NCBI GenBank assembly: GCA_913060975.1 | Contig: CAJXVC010000006.1 | Location: 206,303 to 270,302 of the forward strand | Length of the DNA stretch: 64,000 nucleotides | Origin: an uncultured Gammaproteobacteria bacterium | GTDB lineage: Bacteria > Pseudomonadota > Gammaproteobacteria > Pseudomonadales > Pseudohongiellaceae | Direction of reading: 5' to 3' | Part shown: positions 17,164 through 25,342 of the stretch, piece by piece | How the letters are laid out: every line of letters begins with the position of its first letter | How positions within the stretch are numbered: position 1 is the first letter of the stretch | Translations under genes and position numbers: made by a program | The notes under the pieces: generated by a model | What the model saw: only the letters and a program-made list of their open reading frames with translations | The model's database searches: none | Told to the model about the DNA's origin: nothing

Positions 17164-18156
17164 TCAGGCGAACAATTCTCGCTGGGCGCGGCGCCAGAAC
17201 ACCAAGCCAATAAGCGCATTGAACAAGATAAAGAAATTATGTTGTACAAAGCCGAAGGCTGCCATAGCACCTTCATTTTCCGGGAACAACACTACCCAGA
17301 TCGTAATAGCCGCTGCTCGCATCGGGGTTGGTACCGCCGCTGCGAAAAAGATCACCGGCAAGTAGGGCAGCAGGGTCAGTATCGAGGCTTCCACGCCGAA
17401 CAGGTTTAGCGCGGTGGTATAAACCACGATCGCGGCAATCAGGGCAGGAGAGCGCAGCAGGAAGAACAATACGTAGTGAATTGGCGTGGCTTGGCGAAAA
17501 GCGTCCAGCAAGCGACGTTCACGAAACTTGTTGTTCGGCAGGATCGTGCCATTGAAGTACAGAATCCAAAGAACCAGAACAACCAGAGCCACAACGCTTA
17601 TATAAGGCAGGATCTGGAAAGCCGGTGGTAGTTCGCCAGCACTGAAGACGAAACCGATTGTGGCCCAGACCAGCAGATAGAATATTTCACAAAACATGAT
17701 GAACAGCATCACCGAGCCGACTTCCCAGCCCGGAATTTTGTCCCGTTTGTTTAAATAGTATGCCATGGCGCCTTTGCCGATCTGCTCATTGAAGATCGAG
17801 ATGATATAGGCGCTGGCACGTATCGGCAGAATATTCTTGTAGCGTATAGGGGCCACAAACCAGTTCAGGGCGCGTGTCACGACCAGTGTATCGATCAGGA
17901 AATAGAACAGCGAATAGCCAATCATCAGGGCCAGCCATGGCACCCATTCAACGGCTGCAAACACATCGGCCATGTATTCAGGCAGGCTGACACCAGAACG
18001 CATTGCCGCGCCATTCAGTCGATAGTAAAGATAGGCAAAACACAGAGCGGTAAGAATAAGAAAGGCGACCCGGCCCAGCGGGCTGGATTTCTTTTTCGCC
18101 GGCACAGGTTCTTGCTCGGGGATGGTTGGTTCGGTCGGCTCGGTTTGTTCGGTCAT
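17164..18156 (-). CDS. Multi-pass membrane protein of unknown function
   Basis: A 330-residue protein with a proline/glutamate-rich cytoplasmic N-terminus (about residues 1-25) and roughly seven to eight hydrophobic helices. The arrangement, with a re-entrant-looking FNEQIGKGAMAYYLNKRDK segment, recalls flippase-like or lysylphosphatidylglycerol synthase-like membrane proteins, but I cannot name the family. It sits between an SDR gene and a CDP-alcohol phosphatidyltransferase gene with gaps of one or two bases, so all three are probably co-translated and may act on a membrane lipid. That role is inferred from context only. Confidence 0.7.
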   Translation of the reverse strand: MTEQTEPTEPTIPEQEPVPAKKKSSPLGRVAFLILTALCFAYLYYRLNGAAMRSGVSLPEYMADVFAAVEWVPWLALMIGYSLFYFLIDTLVVTRALNWFVAPIRYKNILPIRASAYIISIFNEQIGKGAMAYYLNKRDKIPGWEVGSVMLFIMFCEIFYLLVWATIGFVFSAGELPPAFQILPYISVVALVVLVLWILYFNGTILPNNKFRERRLLDAFRQATPIHYVLFFLLRSPALIAAIVVYTTALNLFGVEASILTLLPYLPVIFFAAAVPTPMRAAAITIWVVLFPENEGAMAAFGFVQHNFFILFNALIGLVFWRRAQRELFA

Positions 18157-18157
18157 A

Positions 18158-19054
18158 TCAGCTATTCGCTCTTAATATTTTACTTATCGTATCCTGTAGC
18201 GGTGTGAGCGTCACGCCCAGCTCACTATCAGCATTATGGCTGGTTTTTTCATCAGTTGTAATGACATCGATAACCGTAGGGGAGATGCCGCCACCTTTGA
18301 CGATGCTGGTCACTGCCGCGCCAATCTTTGCCAGCCAAATAGGGACACTGCCGATTTTGATTTCCTTGCCCAGCTCTGTAGCAAAGCGGCGAATCAAGTC
18401 ACAATAGGCGATAGGTTCAGGTCCGGCCAACTCATAGGTAGTGGACCCGCTTACTTCGCGCTTGCACAGGTTGCTGATAGCCACGCTGAGATCGTCGATA
18501 TCCAGCGGATGCATGACATAATGCCCGCCGCCCAGGACTTTGGCCTCGTCTTGCTTGGCCGCGCCAAGCAATGACCAGGCACCGGCAGTGCTCGGCCCCA
18601 GTAATAAAGGCGTGCGTAAAATACTGACATTCAGACCAGACTCTTCCGCCAACTTTTCGGCCGCGCCTTTGGAGCGGTAGTAGGCGTTTTTGGAATCCGG
18701 CCTGGCACCGATAACGCTGATGAAAATGAAATGCTGGGCGTTATTGGCTTTTGCCGCAGCCAGCACCGCAGCGGTTGCTGCTACGTTGGCTGTTGCGTAG
18801 TTACTGTGTTTGTTTTCGATGAGAATACCGGCTAAATGAATGACGACATTGGCACCCGAAGCGGCTTGCTCCAGACCGGCAGCATCGTCATAGGCGATCA
18901 CAGTCGGCACTATCTTGGCGTCGCTCGGCAGCGAGTTGAAGGCTTTTTCAGAGCGCACACCTGCGATGATGGATTCCACTGCGGGATCGCGACCCAGATG
19001 GTCCAATAGATTAATGCCAACGCTACTATTGGCGCCTGTTATAACAATTTTCAT
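18158..19054 (-). CDS. NAD(P)-binding epimerase/atypical short-chain dehydrogenase
   Basis: A 298-residue Rossmann-fold protein. The N-terminal motif ITGANSSVGINLLDHL is the glycine-rich dinucleotide site, and the NVVIHLAGI and HFIFISVIGARPDSKNAYYRSKG segments follow the extended or atypical SDR pattern (the YxxxK equivalent is Y-R-S-K). The C-terminal third (YELAGPEPIAYCDLIRRFA) resembles NmrA-like or complex I NDUFA9-like SDRs. It is first in the operon with the membrane protein and phosphatidyltransferase genes, one base from the next start. Likely cytosolic; substrate unknown. Confidence 0.8.
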   Translation of the reverse strand: MKIVITGANSSVGINLLDHLGRDPAVESIIAGVRSEKAFNSLPSDAKIVPTVIAYDDAAGLEQAASGANVVIHLAGILIENKHSNYATANVAATAAVLAAAKANNAQHFIFISVIGARPDSKNAYYRSKGAAEKLAEESGLNVSILRTPLLLGPSTAGAWSLLGAAKQDEAKVLGGGHYVMHPLDIDDLSVAISNLCKREVSGSTTYELAGPEPIAYCDLIRRFATELGKEIKIGSVPIWLAKIGAAVTSIVKGGGISPTVIDVITTDEKTSHNADSELGVTLTPLQDTISKILRANS

Positions 19055-19239
19055 AATGGTTTATCTGTCCTTGTGACGGTATTTGCTGTCATCCAATTTC
19101 ATCTATCCGGTGTTACTTAACCCCAAGCGAGTCTGGCACCGGTTTGGCGCGAATCGCTCAAAGAGTCTTGTACGTCGGCAAGAGTGGAACGGGATTGCTT
19201 TGATGTTGATTATTGATAGCTGATTATTGACCTGCCTGC

Positions 19240-21696
19240 TTAGTGTATTTCGGCCAGAGGCAAGGTTTTCTTGGATCGCTGGAGTTTCCCCGCGGGTGTT
19301 TGTTCGCAAGGGGTGAGGGCTTGTGCTTGCAAGGCAGCCAAGCGCTGCGCCTCAGGTGCAGGTTGATAGCGAGTATTGCGCATCAGCGGTTGCTTGCCGG
19401 CAGCTTCAATGGCTTGTTCGATCTCTGTAACTGGCCATTCCTGACCATGCTCGGCGCCTGCCGCTCGAGTGATGCTCTCGTTCATCAAGGTGCCGCCCAG
19501 ATCATTGGCGCCAGCGGACAAGCAGGCCAATGCGCCGTCATGCCCCATCTTGACCCAGGAGGCCTGGATATTGTCGATCAAGCCGTGCAGCACGATGCGA
19601 GCCACGGCATGCATTAAAATAGATTCGCGAAACGTGGGCCCACAACGGGAGCGACCGCGCAGATACATGGGGGCTTCCATGTGCACATAGGACAGAGGCA
19701 CGAATTCGGTGAAACCGCCGGTACGTTCCTGTAGCGCCCGAATGTGCAGAAGATGGTGGGCCCAGTGTTCGGGCGTATCAACGTGTCCGAACATGATAGT
19801 TGCGGTGGTATTGAAGCCAGTGCGATGCGCTGCCGCCATCACTTCCAGCCATTGTTCGGTATTCAGTTTGTCGGCGCAGATGATCGCGCGTACATCGTCA
19901 TGCAGGATTTCGGCAGCAGTGCCCGGCAAAGTATCGAGGCCGGCCTTCTGTAATTGTTGCAGGAACTCATCGAGGGATAGATTCGCTGTCGCGGCGCCTT
20001 GCCAGACTTCCAGTGGCGAGAACGCATGCACATGCAACTCCGGTACTGCCTGTTTAACAGTCTCGACAATATCGATATAGGTTTGGCCGGTGTAGTCGGG
20101 ATGAATACCGCCTTGCATACACACTTCTGTGGCACCGCGTTGCCAGGCTTCCTGACAACGCCGAATGATTTCATCGGCACTCAGGTCATAGGGTTTGCCG
20201 CGCAAATCTTCATGCTGTTTGCCTTTGGAGAAGGCACAAAAGCGGCAGTTGAAATAACACACGTTGGTGTAATTGATATTGCGATTGACGACATAGCTCA
20301 CGGTGTCGCCTTTGCTTGCCTGACGCAGGGCATCGGCTTGCTGGCAGACATAGGTAAAATCATTGCCGCGGGCGCTGAACAAATGCGTCACATCTGCAAT
20401 CGACGGTGCCTGACCCTGCTTGCAAGCTTCAATAATGGCTGTCATAAGGGCATCAGGTGCATGGTTGATGCGATGCTCGGTAATCAGCTCATGATCAAGA
20501 GTTGGCATCGGTCGATGCGAACCGGATAGCCAGCTGTCTCTTCGTGCGAAACCTTCACTGTCAACTTGTCGCGCCAAAACCGGTTGTACTGCAGGGTCGA
20601 TCCAGGTCGATGCCTGCTGCGCATAGGCAGGGTAGACAGTTAGGCGTTGTTCGAGAAACTTGCCAGCTTGCGCCGTGTCATTGGCAAGTGCATCAAGATG
20701 TGGCCAGGGCGCTTCGGGATTGACATGGTCCGGTGTCAGCGGCGAAACGCCACCCCAGTCGTTGATGCCGGCATCGATAAGTTGCGCGAGCACGCCGGGG
20801 CTCAAATTCGGCGGTGCCTGAATATTCATGTCGGCACCAAAGATCAGCCTTGCGATGGCCAACGTCCAGAGCAGCTCGTCGAGATCCGGCTCCGGAGCCT
20901 GTGCCATTTTGGTGTTTGCCTTGGCCCGGAAATTCTGCACGATGATTTCCTGAATGTGGCCGTACTCTTCATGCAATTTTCGAATCGCCAACAAGGATTC
21001 GATTCGCTCCGGACGTGTCTCACCGATACCGATCAAAATGCCCGTTGTGAACGGCACCTTGGCCTGTCCAGCCAGCGCCATTGTCTCGAGTCGTGTTGCT
21101 GGGACTTTATCGGGAGAGCCGTAGTGGGGCATGCCTTTTTCGCACAACCGTTCCGAGGCGGATTCGAGCATGATGCCCATAGAGGCACTTACTTGCCGTA
21201 GTTGGGCAATCTCGTCACTCGTCATGTTGCCCGCATTGATATGCGGCAATAATCCGGTTTCTTGCAGAACGCGATCAGCGACGGCCGCGACATAGTCAAG
21301 CGTGCTGGCATAGCCCATTTCGGCCAGTGCTTCTCGGGCAGCGCGGTAGCGCAGCTCGGGTTTTTCACCCAGGGTAAACAACGCTTCCTGACAGCCCATC
21401 TCCGCACCTTGTCGGCACAATTGCACGACTTCCTCGACAGGCATGAAAACCTGTTCAAGTTTCTTCGGTGTTTGGGCAAATGTGCAGTAATGGCAAACAT
21501 CGCGGCACAGTTGCGTGAGCGGGATGAAGACTTTGCGGGAATAGGTCACCACGTTGCCGTGCGCGGCGTCACGCAAGGCCCTGGCTTGTGCTGTGAGAGC
21601 TTCGAGGTCAGTACGGTCTGCCAGCGCCAGGGCCTCGGCAGCGTCCAATCGGAAGTCGAGCGGATTGTTGTGTTGCTCTGTTGTGCGTGTCGTCAT
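19240..21696 (-). CDS. fbiC: Fused CofG-CofH FO synthase (FbiC-type)
   Basis: Bifunctional radical-SAM enzyme making FO (7,8-didemethyl-8-hydroxy-5-deazariboflavin), the chromophore of coenzyme F420, from a flavin precursor and tyrosine. The N-terminal CofG half has its 4Fe-4S site at C64-x3-C68-x2-C71 (CRDVCHYC). The C-terminal CofH half has a second cluster motif, CYFNCRFCAFSKG, preceded by NRNINYTNV. Length 818 residues fits the fused actinobacterial FbiC type. Fusion is unusual in Gammaproteobacteria, where CofG/CofH are rare. No cofC, cofD or cofE is in the window, so the end product may be F420 made with genes elsewhere, or FO used directly as a photolyase antenna. Confidence 0.93.
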   Translation of the reverse strand: MTTRTTEQHNNPLDFRLDAAEALALADRTDLEALTAQARALRDAAHGNVVTYSRKVFIPLTQLCRDVCHYCTFAQTPKKLEQVFMPVEEVVQLCRQGAEMGCQEALFTLGEKPELRYRAAREALAEMGYASTLDYVAAVADRVLQETGLLPHINAGNMTSDEIAQLRQVSASMGIMLESASERLCEKGMPHYGSPDKVPATRLETMALAGQAKVPFTTGILIGIGETRPERIESLLAIRKLHEEYGHIQEIIVQNFRAKANTKMAQAPEPDLDELLWTLAIARLIFGADMNIQAPPNLSPGVLAQLIDAGINDWGGVSPLTPDHVNPEAPWPHLDALANDTAQAGKFLEQRLTVYPAYAQQASTWIDPAVQPVLARQVDSEGFARRDSWLSGSHRPMPTLDHELITEHRINHAPDALMTAIIEACKQGQAPSIADVTHLFSARGNDFTYVCQQADALRQASKGDTVSYVVNRNINYTNVCYFNCRFCAFSKGKQHEDLRGKPYDLSADEIIRRCQEAWQRGATEVCMQGGIHPDYTGQTYIDIVETVKQAVPELHVHAFSPLEVWQGAATANLSLDEFLQQLQKAGLDTLPGTAAEILHDDVRAIICADKLNTEQWLEVMAAAHRTGFNTTATIMFGHVDTPEHWAHHLLHIRALQERTGGFTEFVPLSYVHMEAPMYLRGRSRCGPTFRESILMHAVARIVLHGLIDNIQASWVKMGHDGALACLSAGANDLGGTLMNESITRAAGAEHGQEWPVTEIEQAIEAAGKQPLMRNTRYQPAPEAQRLAALQAQALTPCEQTPAGKLQRSKKTLPLAEIH

Positions 21697-21950
21697 TATT
21701 GCTTTACTGCTGCACGATTAGAGAGCCCTAGCCTAACAGCGAACCAGCAAAAAAGAGAGTGAAATTAGCCCGAGCAACCGCGTCCTGGCCGGTGTCAGTC
21801 GCAAGATTCCCGGGATTGACGGCAAATTCCTGTTCGTGATGCACAACACCCACCGGATCGCAGGTGTTTGCTACTGCTAGTCTGGCAAGCCTGGACACGC
21901 TACAGCAGCTTACGACTGGGCAGCATCACGCCCGCCTACTGATCAGGCAA

Positions 21951-22499
21951 CTACAGAATATGGAAGGTGAATTCATCGCCAGTTGGCCGGCTGGCTGCCA
22001 GACGCGCATGTAATTCCTGGCGTTTACCTTGCAGCTGTCGGTCGCGGTCCTCAGGGCTGCTTTGTGCAATGCCGGATTGACTCCGGAACTTACAAAATTC
22101 GTTATATGCCTGAATCTCGGCTGCCAATTCGCGTATGACGATCTCCACAAACATGGCGTCGTCGAGAAAGCCAATACCCGGGATGTGGTCAGGGATTAAG
22201 TCTGCCGGGTCGGCGAAGTAGGCGAGGGCGCCGATAATGCGATTGCGGTCGGCATCGGTCATACCCCATTCAGTGTCTTGCATCATATCCAGCAGTACCT
22301 TGAGCTCCATCAGCCGCCCGGCAATGAAATCGGGCAAGTCGGCATTGATGGCAGTTTCAACTATCTTGCGTGTCGCCGCTTCGATGGCTTTCTGTGATTG
22401 TGGCTGGGCTGTTTGTGCGCATGCCGCTTGCGCAAGCGTCTTGAAACGGGCCAGATCCCGATCACTTAGTGTAAAGGTGATATCCAGTGGCATGGGCAT
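21951..22499 (-). CDS. DUF1232 (YkvA-like) protein, copy 2
   Basis: A 182-residue paralogue of the gene at 14463-15038. The DUF1232 core reads YFADPADLIPDHIPGIGFLDD and is followed by YNEFCKFR. The N-terminal ITFTLSDRDLARF and the C-terminal KRQELHARL motifs also match copy 1. The region DFIAGRLMELKVLLDMMQDTEWGMT aligns directly to its counterpart in copy 1. Function unknown. It stands between fbiC and the cyclic-nucleotide-binding fusion gene with gaps of 254 and 159 bp. Confidence 0.75.
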   Translation of the reverse strand: MPMPLDITFTLSDRDLARFKTLAQAACAQTAQPQSQKAIEAATRKIVETAINADLPDFIAGRLMELKVLLDMMQDTEWGMTDADRNRIIGALAYFADPADLIPDHIPGIGFLDDAMFVEIVIRELAAEIQAYNEFCKFRSQSGIAQSSPEDRDRQLQGKRQELHARLAASRPTGDEFTFHIL

Positions 22500-22658
22500 T
22501 CCTTGCGAACACAGTTATTGAGGGAGAGTTCGTCATTGAGGTAATACGATTGCCCAATATACGCAAATTTTCTCTGGCCTGCAGCGCAATCGTTCTCTGG
22601 CTGCTGTCACAAGAAGTGTCACAAGGGTTGTCGCGGGGAGAGGAGTATGATTACTGGC

Positions 22659-24857
22659 TCAATTGATACTGACTTTGCCAAGCAGCCAGTTTATATCGGG
22701 TTCTTGTTGAGCAATCCGTAATTTTCGGAGCTGGAAATTCAGCAGCGGCGACTCAAGGCGCAGACGTTCGAACAACTTGCGGTCGAACAGGATAAGGTCG
22801 CATCCAGTATCGCTTGTGATGGTTCCAGTGAGATCGCGAGCCAGGGGGCGCCAGCCATAATCGTATTCATTGTGCATGCCCGCGCCGTCGAGACTGGCTT
22901 CACCACTGGCTAACAAGCACCAGTTGTCACTAGTCAGCTTGAACGATTCACCGGGTGCGACTTTCTTTAATTCGCCGATCTGGCACAGCTTGTCACTGAC
23001 CGTGGAGTTGAGGTCGGCAAATTGTGGTTGGGCGGCAATGAGCGGCCGCATAGCCCAGCGCGACAACAACTGATCCTGAAATCCTTCGCTGCGAATAAAT
23101 GATCTGAAGGTTTCTTCCGCAAACACGCACAGCGTGACGGGAGTTTGTGCAATGACGCTGGCATTGCGAGTGCCAGAGCCTGTGATGACAGCCATTTCAC
23201 CCACCACATCTCCTGCCTGCAACTTGGCCTGGCGATGTAATTGTTCACCGTCGTGGCGGACGACTTCGCAGTAACCAGTCAAAATCAAATATACGAAACC
23301 CTGCGTGGATGCATTTTGGACGATGATGACATCATCGGCGTTGTAGCGTCGGATTTCCTCTTCTGCCAGCAGACTACGCATCCAGCGATTGGGGAAGGGG
23401 CGCCCCAGCCACTCGGTCAGATAATGATTGATCTGTGATGTGTAGATAGAGTTGTCACCCTCCAGCACGGTATAGCGTTTGCCGCTGGTAGCCAGTGAGA
23501 ATGAAGTATTGAATTGGGTGTCGAGTTCATCCACATGGACGAATATGACGCGATCAGCGTTAGATTCCATCGCATCTGCGGGGTCACCATGAATAGCGCC
23601 AGCGCCACCATCGGCTACCAGTAAGGAAAAGCGGTCGGCATACAATCTTTCCAGATTGCTGGTCGTGCTCTGACGGACGATACCGCGCTTAGTCATTTCG
23701 CGCACGGTGGTCATACTATGGTTGTCACCAACAATGCACAGGTCACGTTCGATGCCTTTATGCACAGCGGAAAAGGTTGCACCGATAGTCGGGATGCTAT
23801 GCACAGTGACATGGGTATCTATAGTGAGGCCATAATAATTCAGCGTTTCACCCGGGGTGACTTCAACCAGACGTAAATGCTCGGCAACAGCGTCTGTGGT
23901 CCAGCCGATGCTGAGGGCGATCTTTTCAACCGCCATGTTGAAAATTTCCACTGTGGTTATAATTTCCACGCGCTTGGGCATCAGCAGCAAGGGCACCAGG
24001 GCCGCATGATCGTCATGCAAGTGGGTCAGGAAGATGGCGCCGATCTGATTCTTGGAGATGCCACGGGCAAACAGGTGGTGGTCCAGGTAAGGAATACAGT
24101 CGATTAGCAGATATTCGCCGTTATAGCACAGCGCTAATCCAGTGCAGGGTTCGTCAGGTGTGAAACCGGATGCGCCACCCAACACCTCGATGCCTAGTTT
24201 CACCAGGCCGCCAGGCACGTAGTCGGGTTGCACTGAATAGGGTGGAGCGATAGTAATGTCGTCGTTCAGGTCAATTCGGGATGTAGTTGCGGTACTTGAA
24301 ACTTCAAACACGTCTGTATCGATATGCTTGATCTGTTGATCACCAACCCAGGCAGACCCATTCACGAATGGAATTGCATTAAAGAAGTCCTCGACTGGGA
24401 TTACCTTGCCCTGCTTGTCTTTTAGCGCCAATTCTATGGCGACTGCCAGCCACTCGTCTTTCAAGCCACTTTCCGTCCGCCACTCGGTCAGTTCATCCCG
24501 AGTCGGGCCCAGCAGGGTAAAGCGCAGCAGGCGCAAGGCCTGACTGATATCGGCTTCCTCGCCAACCAGATTGAGACGTCGGCCTTCGGCATAGCCTTTG
24601 CTGACGAAAAGGAAGAAGTAGAGTGGGAATTCGAGGCTATTGGTTTGTGCGCCACCTTTCTCACGGATGTCTGGCAATACCAGTGTGTCGAACCGGGATG
24701 TGCCATGTTGCAACAAGCCTTTGAGCACTTCAGGAGGCTGACCGAACAGCAGGGTCCCATTACTGTCTTCAAGCAGGCGGGAACCAGCGCATGGCTGGAC
24801 AATCGTGTGCTCTCCTACCTGGGCAATAGCAGGGAACCTGGGGTGGATAATAGCCAT
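22659..24857 (-). CDS. Metallo-beta-lactamase fold fused to a cyclic-nucleotide-binding domain, probable cyclic nucleotide phosphodiesterase
   Basis: A 732-residue soluble protein with three parts. Residues 1 to about 200 are unassigned. A metallo-beta-lactamase domain follows with the HLHDDHAALVPLL metal motif near residue 280 and later ligands in the CIVGDNHS and VADGGAGAIHGDP segments. A Crp-type cyclic-nucleotide-binding domain comes after residue 500 (NASTQGFVYLILTGYCEVV, AGDVVGEMAVITGSGTRNASV). A further C-terminal part is unassigned. This architecture is annotated in databases as cAMP/cGMP-dependent cyclic nucleotide phosphodiesterase, in which binding activates hydrolysis; I rely on memory for that. 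It stands alone, between DUF1232 copy 2 and a long intergenic gap. Confidence 0.78.
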   Translation of the reverse strand: MAIIHPRFPAIAQVGEHTIVQPCAGSRLLEDSNGTLLFGQPPEVLKGLLQHGTSRFDTLVLPDIREKGGAQTNSLEFPLYFFLFVSKGYAEGRRLNLVGEEADISQALRLLRFTLLGPTRDELTEWRTESGLKDEWLAVAIELALKDKQGKVIPVEDFFNAIPFVNGSAWVGDQQIKHIDTDVFEVSSTATTSRIDLNDDITIAPPYSVQPDYVPGGLVKLGIEVLGGASGFTPDEPCTGLALCYNGEYLLIDCIPYLDHHLFARGISKNQIGAIFLTHLHDDHAALVPLLLMPKRVEIITTVEIFNMAVEKIALSIGWTTDAVAEHLRLVEVTPGETLNYYGLTIDTHVTVHSIPTIGATFSAVHKGIERDLCIVGDNHSMTTVREMTKRGIVRQSTTSNLERLYADRFSLLVADGGAGAIHGDPADAMESNADRVIFVHVDELDTQFNTSFSLATSGKRYTVLEGDNSIYTSQINHYLTEWLGRPFPNRWMRSLLAEEEIRRYNADDVIIVQNASTQGFVYLILTGYCEVVRHDGEQLHRQAKLQAGDVVGEMAVITGSGTRNASVIAQTPVTLCVFAEETFRSFIRSEGFQDQLLSRWAMRPLIAAQPQFADLNSTVSDKLCQIGELKKVAPGESFKLTSDNWCLLASGEASLDGAGMHNEYDYGWRPLARDLTGTITSDTGCDLILFDRKLFERLRLESPLLNFQLRKLRIAQQEPDINWLLGKVSIN

Positions 24858-25273
24858 ATAATAGTATCGATTTTATTCTGGTTTCGTCATTGGCGACGAT
24901 AGCTTTACGTTACTCGATTGCTAGGTGGCAGAGCCAGTATTTTGTAGGGCGGATATCGGGTCAATTTCCGGAAGTATTTCTGAGGGGAATTTCGCCAATA
25001 TTTAATAGCTGAGATTAGATAGCCATCATAATCCATTGTAATAAAAGAAAAATTCAGAAATTGTTAAAGTGCTGCATGAGCAGGAGTCGGTCGCTATCGA
25101 CAGTGGTACTGAGAATTGCCCAAGTGATAGCGCTGGGCTCTGAGAAAGGCGCCGTCCTGAGAGTCAAAGGGGGCACGATCAGGTTCTGCTGTGAGTCGCA
25201 CAAGGAGCGGCGGGGCAGCATAACCTAAAAGATGTTATTGGGTGGTTACGTGGCGCTAGAATGCATTGAGTGC
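24858..25273. other. Intergenic region without a gene
   Basis: About 415 bp between the fusion gene start and the terminator of the PQQ operon. The part around 24980-25070 is AT-rich and may hold a promoter for the minus-strand gene at 24857, but no clear -35/-10 pair was chosen. A 50-codon open frame (25076-25228) has no ribosome-binding site and no recognisable product. Confidence 0.6.
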
Positions 25274-25306
25274 GAAAAATGGCTGTAGCCTTTTGGCTAC
25301 AGCCAT
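25274..25306 (-). terminator. Rho-independent terminator of the cytochrome c/PQQ operon
   Basis: A perfect 12-bp stem, ATGGCTGTAGCC with GGCTACAGCCAT, closes a four-base loop and on the minus strand is followed by five T. It lies 37 bases after the dehydrogenase stop codon. Confidence 0.93.
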
Positions 25307-25342
25307 TCTAGATCAAAACGTCAAAATTCTGGCAGTTGTGCT

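Noticed and set aside
25076..25228. 50-codon open frame in the long gap before the PQQ operon
   Set aside because: No ribosome-binding site, no similarity I can name, and composition like non-coding DNA.
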